In this document: positions 8,863 through 17,516 of the stretch, one piece after another | Layout of the letters: every line of letters begins with the position of its first letter | Numbering within the stretch: the first letter of the stretch is position 1 | DNA from: Roseimaritima sediminicola | GTDB lineage: Bacteria; Planctomycetota; Planctomycetia; Pirellulales; Pirellulaceae | Reading direction: 5' to 3' | Assembly: GCF_009618275.1 (NCBI RefSeq) | Contig: NZ_WIAD01000003.1 | Location: forward strand, 62,001-126,000 | DNA length: 64,000 nucleotides | Position numbers and translations under genes: made by a program | Notes under the pieces: model-generated | The model's input: only the letters and a program-made list of their open reading frames with translations | Database searches by the model: none | Told to the model about the DNA's origin: nothing

Positions 8863-8870
8863 GGTCGCGG

Positions 8871-10238
8871 ATGACGACGCAGAACTGGCCAGTATCGCTG
8901 CTGTTTTCCCCCCGGCTGGGCACCTCGATCTGGCTGCTGCAGCTGCGTTGGATGGCGGTCCTCGGCCAATTGATCACGATCGCCGCGGCCTGGGGCGTGC
9001 TCAAAGCCGCGCTGCCGCTGGGCCCGCTGTTGGCCCTGATCGGCCTGACGGCCGGTACCAATCTGGCCTATGGGTTTTGGCTGCGACACATCCGCCAGAC
9101 CGTCTCGCAAGCGGCCGCCCCGGCCGCGGAGGACGCGATTTGGCACGTGGCGCCCAAACGCACCTACGGGGCCGCATCCTTGCTGATGGTCCTGGACATC
9201 GGCACCCTGACCGCCATGCTGTATTTCACCGGCGGGGCGACCAATCCCTTCACGTTGTTCTTCTTCGTAAATGTCGCTGTGGGCGGCGTGATTTTGCAAC
9301 CCCGGTGGGCTTGGACGCTGACCGCCCTGGCGATCTTCGGCTACAGCTTTCTGCTGCGTTTTTATCTTCCGGTCGAAGCGCTGACCCTGCAGGATTCCCA
9401 ACTGGCCCATCCGATCACGACCGTCGGGATGCTGGTTGCCTTTGTCACCTGCGCTGTGGTGATCACGTTCTTTGTGACGCAGACCGCCGGCGAATTGACG
9501 CGTCAACAGCAGCAACTGCGCAAAGTCGAAGAGGACCGCGTGCGGCATCGCCAACTGGAAGGCCTGACGACGTTGGCCGCCGGTGCGGCCCATGAACTGG
9601 CCACCCCGCTGTCGACGATCGACGTCGTGGTGCGAGAACTGAGCCGGCATCTGGAGGAATGCCAGACGCCGCCCTCGGTCGCCAAAGACCTCTCGTTGAT
9701 CGACGGCGAACTGGAATCCTGCCGACAGATACTGATGCGGATGCGCGCCGCGGCAGGCGACCAGTCCGGGCAGAGCTGGGATCATACGACGGTGGAAGAT
9801 CTGATCGACGCGACCTTGGAAGGCGTGCGGGATCCGCATCGCGTCGACGTGGTCGACGGTCCTGAGAATGTCGAGCAGCAAGCCCTGTGGTTGCCGCAGG
9901 AAGCGGTCGCCCAAGCGATCCGCAACCTGATCCACAACGGCTTGGATGCGGGCGGCGAAGAGAGCCGTGTGCGGATCGCTACGCGACTGGACGCCGACGA
10001 TGTCGTGCTGGAGATCACCGACCGCGGGGCGGGCATGTCCAGCGATGTGCTGGGCCGCATCGGCGAGCCGTTCTTCACGACCAAGGAACCCGGCCGCGGC
10101 ATGGGGCTGGGCCTGTACCTGACCCGCAACGTGATCTCCCGCCTGGGAGGCAAGATGGAATTCAACAGCCGCACCGACCGGGGAACGATGGTCTCCGTGC
10201 GGATTCCCAAGGCTCCCGAACAGCCGCAGCCCCAGTAA
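8871..10238 (+). CDS. RegB/PrrB/ActS-type redox-sensing histidine kinase
   Basis: A 455-residue membrane kinase. Residues about 15-205 contain several hydrophobic segments and the motif 'GGATNPF' (121-127), matching the GGxxNPF quinone-binding heptapeptide of RegB. The H-box 'GAAHELATPL' places the phospho-His at H241. C284 in 'ELESCRQIL' sits where the redox-active Cys of RegB is expected (about 40 residues after the His). The N-box ('NLIHNGLDAGG') and G-boxes ('DRGAGM', 'GMGLGLYL') complete the ATPase domain. RegB normally signals quinone redox state to RegA; no RegA-like regulator is adjacent. The start ATG lies 8 bases after the previous stop and the transporter gene begins 9 bases downstream, so an operon is likely. 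Confidence 0.87.
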   Translation: MTTQNWPVSLLFSPRLGTSIWLLQLRWMAVLGQLITIAAAWGVLKAALPLGPLLALIGLTAGTNLAYGFWLRHIRQTVSQAAAPAAEDAIWHVAPKRTYGAASLLMVLDIGTLTAMLYFTGGATNPFTLFFFVNVAVGGVILQPRWAWTLTALAIFGYSFLLRFYLPVEALTLQDSQLAHPITTVGMLVAFVTCAVVITFFVTQTAGELTRQQQQLRKVEEDRVRHRQLEGLTTLAAGAAHELATPLSTIDVVVRELSRHLEECQTPPSVAKDLSLIDGELESCRQILMRMRAAAGDQSGQSWDHTTVEDLIDATLEGVRDPHRVDVVDGPENVEQQALWLPQEAVAQAIRNLIHNGLDAGGEESRVRIATRLDADDVVLEITDRGAGMSSDVLGRIGEPFFTTKEPGRGMGLGLYLTRNVISRLGGKMEFNSRTDRGTMVSVRIPKAPEQPQPQ

Positions 10239-10247
10239 AGAGACGCG

Positions 10248-11807
10248 ATGTATCGACGGATTCAAAATGCGATGCTATGGGCCGGTCCGCTGCTGGCCCT
10301 GCTGGCCGCGGGGGGTTGTTTGTCCGCCGGCACCAGCGTGGCCGCGGCGGCCTGCGCGGCGGTGGCCGTGTGGTGCGCCCTGTGGTGGGTCTTCGAAACG
10401 GTGCACCTGGCGGTGGTCGGTTTGATTCCGTTCGTCGCCTTTCCGCTGCTGGGCGTCCTGAGCGCCGGCGACGTGGCGCGATCCTACGGCCATTCGATGA
10501 TCTTGCTGTTGTTGGGCGGATTCTTTCTGTCGGCCGCGATGGAACGCAGCGGAGCCCATCGGCGTCTGGCGGTCCTGATGGTCCGCAGCGTCGGGGGCAG
10601 CGGCGGCCGGCGACTGGTCCTGGGATTCATGTTGGCGACTGCCGGATTGTCGATGTGGATCAGTAATACGGCCACCTGTCTGATGATGCTGCCGATTGCG
10701 ATGGCGGTCCTTAAACAGGTTGATGGCGAACCGCGTTTGACCAACGCGCTGCTGCTGGGCCTCGCCTATTCGGCCAGCATCGGCGGCATGGGCACGCCGA
10801 TCGGCACGCCCCCCAACGTGATGATGGTGGCCTACGTCCAACAAACGTTCGACCGCGACGTGGGGTTCTTTCAGTGGATGTCGGTCGCCCTGCCCATCGT
10901 GGCCCTGCTGTTGCCCGTGGCCTGGCTGTGGATCACTCGCCGCGTGCAAAGCAACGTGACCCTGCAGATGCCGCCGGTAGGACGTTGGCAGAGCAGCGAG
11001 ATTCGCGTCCTGGGCGTGTTCCTAATCACGGCCCTGGCCTGGGTCTTCCGCACCGCGCCCTACGGCGGCTGGACCGCCGTGCTGGCGATCCCCGGCGAAG
11101 ACGGCCGATCGATGGTGAACGATTCGACGATCGCCTTGGGCGCCGCCTTGGCCTTGTTCATCCTGCCGGCCGGTGAAGACCTGGACGATCGCTCCCCCGA
11201 CCGACACGACCCCGACCGACACGACCCCGACCGACACGACCGCGAGGAGGGACCGCGGCGGCCGCGTCCGCGGCTGTTGGATTGGGAGACCGCCTCCCGG
11301 GTGCCTTGGGGCATATTAATTATGTTCGGCGGCGGGCTGGCCCTGGCCGCCGGGTTTGAAGAGAGCGGGCTGAGCCGGATCCTCGGCCAGCAGTTGCGAT
11401 TGGTCACCGACCAACCGCTGTGGTTGCTGGTCCTGGCGGTGTGCCTGTTGGTGACGTTCCTTACCGAGATGACCAGCAGTACGGCGACGACGTCACTGCT
11501 GTTGCCCATCCTCGGCGGTTTGGCACTGGTCAGCGGCCTGCCCTACGAATATATCCTGGTGCCCGCCACGATCAGCGCCAGCTGCGCATTCATGTTGCCC
11601 GTGGCCACGGCCCCCAACACGATCGTCTTCGGTGCCGGACGGCTGTCGACCAGTACGATGGCACGGACCGGGTTTGCGCTGAACTTGTTTGCCGCCGGGC
11701 TGATTACCACCGCGTGCACGCTGCTGATCCAGCCGGCGGAAAGCAGCGGCGGGGATACCGGAAGCCGCCGCGAAGCGCCGGCGGCCGCGGTCCGTTCCGT
11801 CCCCTGA
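10248..11807 (+). CDS. DASS/SLC13-family sodium-coupled anion transporter
   Basis: A 519-residue inner-membrane transporter with about 11-12 hydrophobic segments. It carries the two substrate/sodium motifs of the divalent anion:sodium symporter family: 'SNTATCLMMLPIA' in the first half and 'SSTATTSLLLPIL' in the second. Likely substrates are C4-dicarboxylates, sulfate or similar anions, which the sequence cannot decide. A cytoplasmic-type hydrophilic loop (residues about 310-345) holds three perfect 15-bp repeats that encode a DRHDP pentapeptide, next to an Arg/Pro-rich stretch; this is an unusual insertion for the family. It lies 9 bases after the RegB-like kinase, so its expression may follow redox state. 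A good terminator follows. Confidence 0.88.
   Translation: MYRRIQNAMLWAGPLLALLAAGGCLSAGTSVAAAACAAVAVWCALWWVFETVHLAVVGLIPFVAFPLLGVLSAGDVARSYGHSMILLLLGGFFLSAAMERSGAHRRLAVLMVRSVGGSGGRRLVLGFMLATAGLSMWISNTATCLMMLPIAMAVLKQVDGEPRLTNALLLGLAYSASIGGMGTPIGTPPNVMMVAYVQQTFDRDVGFFQWMSVALPIVALLLPVAWLWITRRVQSNVTLQMPPVGRWQSSEIRVLGVFLITALAWVFRTAPYGGWTAVLAIPGEDGRSMVNDSTIALGAALALFILPAGEDLDDRSPDRHDPDRHDPDRHDREEGPRRPRPRLLDWETASRVPWGILIMFGGGLALAAGFEESGLSRILGQQLRLVTDQPLWLLVLAVCLLVTFLTEMTSSTATTSLLLPILGGLALVSGLPYEYILVPATISASCAFMLPVATAPNTIVFGAGRLSTSTMARTGFALNLFAAGLITTACTLLIQPAESSGGDTGSRREAPAAAVRSVP
11196..11240. repeat. 15-bp in-frame minisatellite (3 copies) in DASS gene
   Basis: CCCGACCGACACGAC is repeated three times without mismatch, coding (P)DRHD repeats in the central loop of the transporter. 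Because the period is a multiple of three, copy-number change would keep the frame. Confidence 0.9.
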
Positions 11808-11814
11808 AGCCTCG

Positions 11815-11845
11815 GACTTCGCGATCCACAATCGAAGTCGTTTTC
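11815..11845 (+). terminator. Rho-independent terminator after DASS transporter
   Basis: GACTTCG (11815-11821) pairs with CGAAGTC (11833-11839), with an 11-base loop, followed by GTTTTCT. It sits 8 bases after the transporter stop and 25 bases before the stop of the convergent enolase-superfamily gene. Confidence 0.65.
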
Positions 11846-11869
11846 TCCCCTCTCTCCCGAATCCGGCGG

Positions 11870-12976
11870 CTAAGCCTGGCAACGGACGACCGGGTCGCCC
11901 AGGACGTCCATTCGCGGTTTAATGCCCAGCCCCGGCGTGGTGGCGGCCGACATCCGTCCGTCAACTCGCTGCGGGGCGTCCTCGGCGATCGACGTGGTGA
12001 CGTAACTGTTAAAGTCGGTCGAGGTGAACTGCAGATGCGACGGAGTCCCCTGAGCCAGGTGGGCGATCGCCGCAGTGACGATGTCGCCACCCCAGCTGTC
12101 TTCGATCGTCATCGCGATGCCCAGCGAAACGCACAGGTCGCGTGCCTGTTTGGCTTTGGTCAACCCGCCGAACTTGCTGATTTTGATGTTCACCAAGTCC
12201 ATGGCTTGATCCGCAGCCCCCTGCAAGATGGCGGCACAGTCGTCGATCACTTCGTCCAGCACAAACGGCAAGGTGGTGTTGCGGCGGATGCTGAGACATT
12301 CCTGATAGGTCCGGCAGGGCTGTTCGATATACACGTCCAGATCCCGGACCGCATTGACCACGCGCATCGCATCGTGCATCAACCAACCGGTGTTGGCGTC
12401 GGCCACGAGCTTGTCGCCCGGCGCGAGCACTTCGGCCGCGGCGCGGATGCGATCGATGTCTTCGTCAGCATTACCGCCGACTTTTAACTGGAAACGCCGA
12501 TACCCTTGGCTGCGATACTCGGCGACGTTGGCCGCCATTTCGGTGGCAGGCCGTTGAGAGATCGCGCGATACAGCACGACGTCCTCGCCAAAACGTCCGC
12601 CCAGCAGCTCGCACACCGGCAGTCCGGCCGCTTTGCCCAGGATGTCCCAGCAGGCCATGTCCAGCGCCGACTTGACATAGGGATGCCCCTTCAAGACGCG
12701 GTCCATCTTCTGGTTCAACACCTGCAACTGTCGCGGATCATCTCCCAACAGCGCCGGAGCCAGTTCCTCCAGCCCGGTGCGGACCCCGCGTGCGTAGGCC
12801 GGCAGGTAGACCGGGCCCAATGGGCAGACTTCGCCAAAGCCGCTGATCCCGGCATCGGTGTCGATCTGGACCACGGTCGTGTCGAACACGTCCACGCTCT
12901 TGCCTTCAGACCAACTGTACTTGCCCTCACACAGCGGCAGGTCGACCTGATAAGCCTGGATGTTCGTGATCTTCAT
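11870..12976 (-). CDS. Enolase-superfamily (mandelate racemase/muconate lactonizing type) enzyme, possibly 3-hydroxyproline dehydratase-like
   Basis: A 368-residue enzyme with the usual N-terminal capping domain and TIM barrel. Visible catalytic features are 'FQLKVGG' (second-strand Lys region), the metal ligands in 'VADANTG' (Asp), 'YIEQP' (Glu) and 'VLDEVI' (Asp), then 'KISKFGG' (Lys on the sixth strand) and 'IEDSWGGD'. Lys on both faces of the barrel is the muconate-lactonizing / dipeptide-epimerase arrangement. The 'QLKVGG...DIDRIR' segment resembles cis-3-hydroxy-L-proline dehydratase and hydroxyproline-betaine epimerase. That substrate is a guess from memory of the family. Acid-sugar dehydratase or other epimerase activity is possible. 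The upstream small BON-like gene lies 9 bases away on the same strand. Confidence 0.85.
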   Translation of the reverse strand: MKITNIQAYQVDLPLCEGKYSWSEGKSVDVFDTTVVQIDTDAGISGFGEVCPLGPVYLPAYARGVRTGLEELAPALLGDDPRQLQVLNQKMDRVLKGHPYVKSALDMACWDILGKAAGLPVCELLGGRFGEDVVLYRAISQRPATEMAANVAEYRSQGYRRFQLKVGGNADEDIDRIRAAAEVLAPGDKLVADANTGWLMHDAMRVVNAVRDLDVYIEQPCRTYQECLSIRRNTTLPFVLDEVIDDCAAILQGAADQAMDLVNIKISKFGGLTKAKQARDLCVSLGIAMTIEDSWGGDIVTAAIAHLAQGTPSHLQFTSTDFNSYVTTSIAEDAPQRVDGRMSAATTPGLGIKPRMDVLGDPVVRCQA

Positions 12977-12985
12977 AGGGGGCCT

Positions 12986-13186
12986 TTATTCCAGTTCCAC
13001 CGAGACCACGCCGGTCACGGTCGTGGCGATGGCCTTGATTACGCACTGGTCATCGCGATCGGCACCGTTGGTCGAGACTTTAATATTGCCTTCGCCCAAA
13101 TGCGTGATGCCGACATTGTAGTACCCCTGTCGTCGGAGCGATTGTTGGATACGAGATTCCAGGGAGGGCAGGGAACGATCGATCAT
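12986..13186 (-). CDS. Small BON-like domain protein
   Basis: A 66-residue soluble protein. 'LESRIQQSLRRQGYYNVGITHLGEGNIKVS' followed by 'AIATTVTGVVSVELE' has the helix-strand-strand layout of a BON domain (as in OsmY), though without the usual signal peptide and with only one short domain. The ATG at 13186 is chosen over a GTG two codons upstream; neither has a clear ribosome site. It sits directly upstream of the enolase-superfamily gene with 9 bases between, so the two are probably co-transcribed, but a shared job is not evident. Confidence 0.6.
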   Translation of the reverse strand: MIDRSLPSLESRIQQSLRRQGYYNVGITHLGEGNIKVSTNGADRDDQCVIKAIATTVTGVVSVELE

Positions 13187-13488
13187 AGTCACTTGAAAAG
13201 AATTGCGGCGGGAGGAGAAGCGGCGGAACCAAAGCAGCTAGGAACGGTAACAAAGACGCCGCAAACGTGCCACTAATGGGCACGTCCTAAATCCGCCGAA
13301 TTGACGAGGATTTCTCGGGGTCCCAACGGCCCCACCCCCACCTGTGCCGAAACACCTCCCCCGCCGGCACAGTGAGCGTGTCTCGGCGACCGCGACCACG
13401 CCAGTATCCCGAGCAGTTAGCAGAGAACCGCGGCTCGCGCTGGACCGGCGGAGCATGTCGAAGCGCCCCTCTTTAACATGCACGAGGC
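13187..13488. other. Intergenic region with GC hairpin
   Basis: This 302-base gap lies downstream of the VKOR-DsbA gene and upstream of the BON-like gene, both on the minus strand. The only structure noted is an 8-bp perfect stem, CTGTGCCG at 13342-13349 pairing with CGGCACAG at 13365-13372 over a 15-base loop. It lacks a following T run on the minus strand, so it could be a weak terminator for the VKOR-DsbA gene or an RNA hairpin. Open frames here look non-coding. Confidence 0.4.
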
Positions 13489-15060
13489 TCAGCGAGCGGC
13501 CTGGACGACATGCCGTTCAACCAGGTTCTTGAGCGTCCGAGCCGACGTGATTTGGCCGACCGATGAGGTGCTGGGGAAGAGCAATTTGGGAATCTGGCCG
13601 CGGCCAGCCCGGTTGTAGAGACTGACGTTCTTGGCGATGTACGCCGCCGGCGTGCCGCTGTCGAGCTCCTTCCGAAGCGTCTCACGACCGACCAGTTCCG
13701 CGGCATGCGCATAGGCCACCTGATAATTCGGTGGGGTCGTCATCAGGTAGTGGTGGAACGCTTCGAACTCCTTCGGACGGAGCCGCCACACGGCCACCGC
13801 TAACTTCGCCAGCTCGCACGCGTCGGCCGTCTTCCCACCGCTGCTCGATGCGTGCGGATTGCATTCGCGGTCCATCGGCGTGGGCAACAACAGCACGGCC
13901 AAGCGTCCGTTATAGGCCTGTTTGGTTTCGGTCATCGCCGCATGCGTCGCTCGGCAGTGTCCGCAGGTGTAGTCCAGCATTTCGACGAAGAAGTAATCGG
14001 CATCGGGACTGCCGACCAGCGGCCAGTGCCGAACATCCAAGCGGACGCTGTTGAGAATCTTTACGGTCTTGCGCTCGGCCGCTTGTTCGCTCGGCTCGTC
14101 CGTCGGCTTCGCATCGCCTTGCGTTTCTTGATCGTTGTTGCCCTGGTTGCTGTTGCCCTGGTTGCTGTTGCCACCGACTTGGCCCGTGAACATCATGCTG
14201 GGACTGAACAACTGGACGAGCGCCAATCCCACGGACGCGCCGACAGGTTCGCCGGCGGGCTCCGGTGGCAACGCCGGCTTGTCTTGGAGTGAGACGGGCG
14301 CCTCAAAAATATCCGGGGCCTCAAAGACGTCGGCGTCGCCGGCGGGCACGTCGGCCTCGCCGGCTGGTTGTTCGTCGGGCGAGATGGTCGCTGGGCTGGC
14401 GGCCGCCGGAGCCGGCGCGTGCTGGATCACCTCGTGGGTTTCCATCGGAGCGGCCGTCAATTGGGTGCCGATCAGACCGGCTGTCGCCAGCGTTGCAACA
14501 CCGCCGGCAAGCAACGTCGCTTTGCGACCGGCCGGCAAACGCAGAAGGACCATCGTCGCTAGGGCCAACCCACAGGCATGGGCGACCAAGCAATATTGAC
14601 ACAGGTGCTGGACCGCGAAGATCTGCAGCCCCACAAACCACACGGCGGCCAGCCCGGCCGACAAGGCCGCGACACTGATCCCCGTCCAGCGCCAACGATT
14701 GATCCGCTTTCCGACAGCCGGAACGACCAACATTCCCAACATCAACGCATACAGCACCGCTGCGGGCACGCCCACCGGGATGCCGGCCACACGCGACCAA
14801 CGCGTCGTCATCACATGCGAGCAATCCAACACGCCGCCGGATCCACACCCGGCGACTTTTCCGGACGTCAAACTGACGTAGGCCAAGTATCCGCTGACGC
14901 CCAACGCCACCAGCGCCACCAGCCGCATCGTCCACAAAAAGCGGAGACCAACGGGCCTCTGGCCGGTTGCCGTCCACGCGGTCACGCCCTTGCTCGATCG
15001 CCCGGCTGAATTCGGTACGTTTGCAGCAGACAAAGGATGATGATCAAAGGCGACGGACAT
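13489..15060 (-). CDS. Vitamin K epoxide reductase (VKOR)-DsbA/thioredoxin-like fusion
   Basis: A 523-residue disulfide-forming membrane protein. Residues about 40-200 hold transmembrane helices with the VKOR features: loop cysteines in 'CGSGGVLDC' and the quinone-proximal C154-Q-Y-C157. A low-complexity linker follows (residues about 215-310, Pro/Ala/Glu-rich, with a short GNSNQ repeat). The C-terminal 200 residues form a DsbA-like thioredoxin domain with 'DYTCGHC' (C366-x-x-C369). Such fusions oxidise secreted proteins and pass electrons to quinone, replacing the DsbA/DsbB pair. An ATG at 15060 gives a plausible cytoplasmic N-terminus of about 40 residues before the first helix. It has no operon partner within 300 bases on either side. 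Confidence 0.9.
   Translation of the reverse strand: MSVAFDHHPLSAANVPNSAGRSSKGVTAWTATGQRPVGLRFLWTMRLVALVALGVSGYLAYVSLTSGKVAGCGSGGVLDCSHVMTTRWSRVAGIPVGVPAAVLYALMLGMLVVPAVGKRINRWRWTGISVAALSAGLAAVWFVGLQIFAVQHLCQYCLVAHACGLALATMVLLRLPAGRKATLLAGGVATLATAGLIGTQLTAAPMETHEVIQHAPAPAAASPATISPDEQPAGEADVPAGDADVFEAPDIFEAPVSLQDKPALPPEPAGEPVGASVGLALVQLFSPSMMFTGQVGGNSNQGNSNQGNNDQETQGDAKPTDEPSEQAAERKTVKILNSVRLDVRHWPLVGSPDADYFFVEMLDYTCGHCRATHAAMTETKQAYNGRLAVLLLPTPMDRECNPHASSSGGKTADACELAKLAVAVWRLRPKEFEAFHHYLMTTPPNYQVAYAHAAELVGRETLRKELDSGTPAAYIAKNVSLYNRAGRGQIPKLLFPSTSSVGQITSARTLKNLVERHVVQAAR
14137..14172. repeat. 15-bp in-frame minisatellite in VKOR-DsbA linker
   Basis: GTTGCCCTGGTTGCT occurs twice in full (14137-14151, 14152-14166) and then partly; on the coding strand it gives GNSNQ repeats within the linker between the membrane and thioredoxin domains. 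Confidence 0.8.
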
Positions 15061-15417
15061 CTGCGAAGTTCCTAGCTGATGGAGTGGGCCAAGGGCCGTT
15101 CACCACACCGTCCCGATTGTAATGGACGAGCGGCGTCTTGGGGGGTACGCTTGCCACCGGTCTATGGAAATTAATTCTAATCGGTGGCACTCCATCGTAG
15201 GGCAATTTTTGTACCGAAATTCGGGCTTCCGCCGCCGGCCCACATTTTCTGCATTTTACCAGCCCGAATGGGCGGCTCCGCAACGCTTCGTAGGGATCGT
15301 GGGGAAACTGCGGCTGCGAAGCCTAGTGCCACACGCCCAGACCGAAATCCCCAGACCGGAACCCCAAACCACGACCACAGGCCATGGAGTCTAGGGCACC
15401 TTGCTGGCAGAAGGCCG
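15061..15417. other. Intergenic region without recognised feature
   Basis: This 357-base gap lies between the ketosynthase-like gene stop and the VKOR-DsbA start, both on the minus strand, so it should hold the VKOR-DsbA promoter. An AT-richer patch around 15165-15190 is the likeliest place, but I see no convincing -35/-10 pair, no coding potential and no terminator. Confidence 0.4.
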
Positions 15418-16698
15418 CTAGGCCGCGGTCAGGACGATCGCCGTGGCGTGTCCCTGAGGCGTGTGGGTCAGAACAACCACCGCCGGATGCTTCAGAGCCC
15501 GGGGTGAAGCGGAAACGTCCAGCGGAAAATCTTCGCCCAACGATTCGGCGTGCCGCAGCGGTGGAATCGTCTGGTGCCGCAAAGCCAAGACGGCGGTGAC
15601 CAGGTGCATCGATCCGGTCGCCGCGCCGCAGTGGGCCGTCGAAGCGATCGGTGCGCACAAGGGCGTTTTGGGCAAAACCGCTAACAGGGCTTCCATTTCG
15701 GCTTCGTCCTGCTGGGGGTCGCCCATTGCGTGGGAAACCACCAAACCGATGTCCTGGGCAGCGATTCCCGCTTGCTCGAGCGCCGCCGACAGAGCCAACT
15801 CGATCGCTCGCCGGCTGCCTCGCTGCGATGCCGAGGCGGGGACGAAGCGGACGGCCGAACCGGCCAGCCGCGCGATGGGTGTGGCGCCGCGCTTGTTCGC
15901 AAAATCACGTTCTTCCAGCAGCAGCGCGGCGGCGCCTTCGCCACCGACCACGCCGTCGCGATCCGGCGAGAAAGGCCGGGAGGAATCCGTCAATGGTTCA
16001 CGAGGCGAGGCCAGCGGACAGGCTCCGGAATAGATGAATCCCGATTCGTTGATCCGCGTCCCCGAAGCTCCGGTGAACACGGCATCGGCGATGCCGCGGC
16101 GGATACACGAGGCGGATTCGACCAGGGCTGCCGGCCCCGAGGTATCCCCCAGAACCAGGGTGTTGTTGGGGCCAAAGGCCTGCACGGCGATACCGACGTG
16201 GCAGGCGGCCATGTTGGGCAGGTACTTCAGCATCCACAACGGAAACAGCTCGCGCATAGCAAACGAACCGAATTCGACCACGGCCTGATCGCCCTGGTGC
16301 GTGCTCATCCGTTTGGCCGTGTCGGCCAGCTCATCGGGCGAACCATAGAACATTTCGGATCCGAACACGGTGCCGATGCGGCTGCGATCGTATCGATCGT
16401 TATCGGCCAGGAACGCTTCGAAACCGCTTTCGGCATGGGCCATCTGGGCGGCGGCGAACGCCGTCTGCAGCTCGCGGCACATCACCTTCAAGGCTTTGCG
16501 CGGTCGCACGTACTGCTTGGGTTCAAAATCGGAGATCATCGCCCCGAAATCCGTCGGTCCGATTTTCCCGTTGGCATGCGGCATCACGCCGATCCCGCTG
16601 TGTCGCTGACACAACGCGTTCCAGAACATCTCCGTGCCGACGCCCAGCGGCGTAACAGCGCCGACACCGGTAATGACAACTTCGCGGCCGTTGGGCAT
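15418..16698 (-). CDS. Beta-ketoacyl synthase-like protein lacking the nucleophilic cysteine
   Basis: A 426-residue thiolase-fold protein. The N-terminus 'VVITGVGAVTPLGVG' is the standard KAS opening, and the C-terminal half keeps 'SHAMGDPQQDE' and 'STAHCGAATG', which correspond to the two His motifs. The elbow that should read T-A-C-(S/T)-(S/T)-G reads 'VLGDTSGPAAL', so the catalytic Cys is replaced by Asp (D185). The Lys of the 'STKSMTGH' motif is not seen either. It therefore should not condense acyl groups in the normal way. It may be a chain-length-factor-like partner, a decarboxylase or a new activity. The gene stands alone on the minus strand. The family is firm; the function is open. 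Confidence 0.85.
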   Translation of the reverse strand: MPNGREVVITGVGAVTPLGVGTEMFWNALCQRHSGIGVMPHANGKIGPTDFGAMISDFEPKQYVRPRKALKVMCRELQTAFAAAQMAHAESGFEAFLADNDRYDRSRIGTVFGSEMFYGSPDELADTAKRMSTHQGDQAVVEFGSFAMRELFPLWMLKYLPNMAACHVGIAVQAFGPNNTLVLGDTSGPAALVESASCIRRGIADAVFTGASGTRINESGFIYSGACPLASPREPLTDSSRPFSPDRDGVVGGEGAAALLLEERDFANKRGATPIARLAGSAVRFVPASASQRGSRRAIELALSAALEQAGIAAQDIGLVVSHAMGDPQQDEAEMEALLAVLPKTPLCAPIASTAHCGAATGSMHLVTAVLALRHQTIPPLRHAESLGEDFPLDVSASPRALKHPAVVVLTHTPQGHATAIVLTAA

Positions 16699-16829
16699 CG
16701 CTGACTACAATTCGAAGGGAAACGGACAAAGCGAGCTGGATTCTAGCGGATCAAACGCCAAGCGAAAACAACGCATCGGTTCACGAACCGCCCTAGCTTC
16801 ATTGGCCCAGCGGCGGAATGCAAACCGCC

Positions 16830-17516
16830 CTACAGAAAATCTCGCAGCGAACGGACGGCCACCGGTTCGCGGCTCGCGAATGGTTCGCCGTAGCGGCGGT
16901 TGATCAAGCGTCCCCAGTAGGCCGCGTCGTCGCGAAACCGGTCGATCAACGTCGGCGGCTCGGTCGGCCGCCCGGTGATGAACTGGCTCTCGTAGCAACG
17001 GATCGATTCGAGCTTCCGCTCCCACTGTTCACTGATATCCATGATCCAGGCCGGCTGGATGGCTTGGCGAAGATGGATGCAGTAGTAGTAGTAGATCCGC
17101 TCGGGGTGAAACGGCTCGCCCGGCATATCGGTCTTGCTCAACTTGGCCCAGAACCGCGCCGCTTCGATGATCTCGGTGGCCGCGTGATGGTCGGGGTGGG
17201 CGTCCTGCCAATACGGTGCGAACAACCATCGCGGACGCGTCTGGCGAATGTAGCTGGCGACGATTCGGCGGGCTTCGAGCGTGGGCTGGAGACTGCGATT
17301 GGGCAGCCCGGCATTCTCCCGCCACCGCACGCCCAGGGTGCGCGAGGCCGCGGCGGTCTCCTCGACACGCAGCGATTCGCTGCCATGCGGGGTGGGTTCC
17401 CCACTGGTCAGATCCAAAATACCGACATCCCATCCGGCGTCGATCATTTTGGCGATCGTTCCTCCCATGCCCAGTTCCGCATCGTCCGGGTGCGGGGCAA
17501 TGACCAACATGTCCAT
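16830..17516 (-). CDS. bshB1: LmbE/PIG-L deacetylase, BshB1-like (bacillithiol synthesis)
   Basis: A 228-residue zinc deacetylase with the family motif 'PHPDDAELGMGG' at the N-terminus and the downstream 'YWQDAHPDHHAA' metal motif. Long stretches follow BshB1, the N-acetylglucosaminyl-malate deacetylase of bacillithiol synthesis: 'LDLTSGEPTPHG', 'RENAGLPNRS', 'YYYYCIHL' and 'SQFITG'. BshA and BshC are not in the window. The ATG at 17516 shares its A with the stop of the upstream PQQ-propeller gene (TGATG), so they are translationally coupled. An in-frame ATG at 17510 is a possible alternative. Other LmbE deacetylases remain possible, but the BshB1 resemblance is good. Confidence 0.82.
   Translation of the reverse strand: MDMLVIAPHPDDAELGMGGTIAKMIDAGWDVGILDLTSGEPTPHGSESLRVEETAAASRTLGVRWRENAGLPNRSLQPTLEARRIVASYIRQTRPRWLFAPYWQDAHPDHHAATEIIEAARFWAKLSKTDMPGEPFHPERIYYYYCIHLRQAIQPAWIMDISEQWERKLESIRCYESQFITGRPTEPPTLIDRFRDDAAYWGRLINRRYGEPFASREPVAVRSLRDFL

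Noticed and set aside
13238-13483. 81-codon minus-strand frame in the 302-base gap
   Set aside because: Arg/Gly-rich shadow-like composition with no ribosome site or motif.
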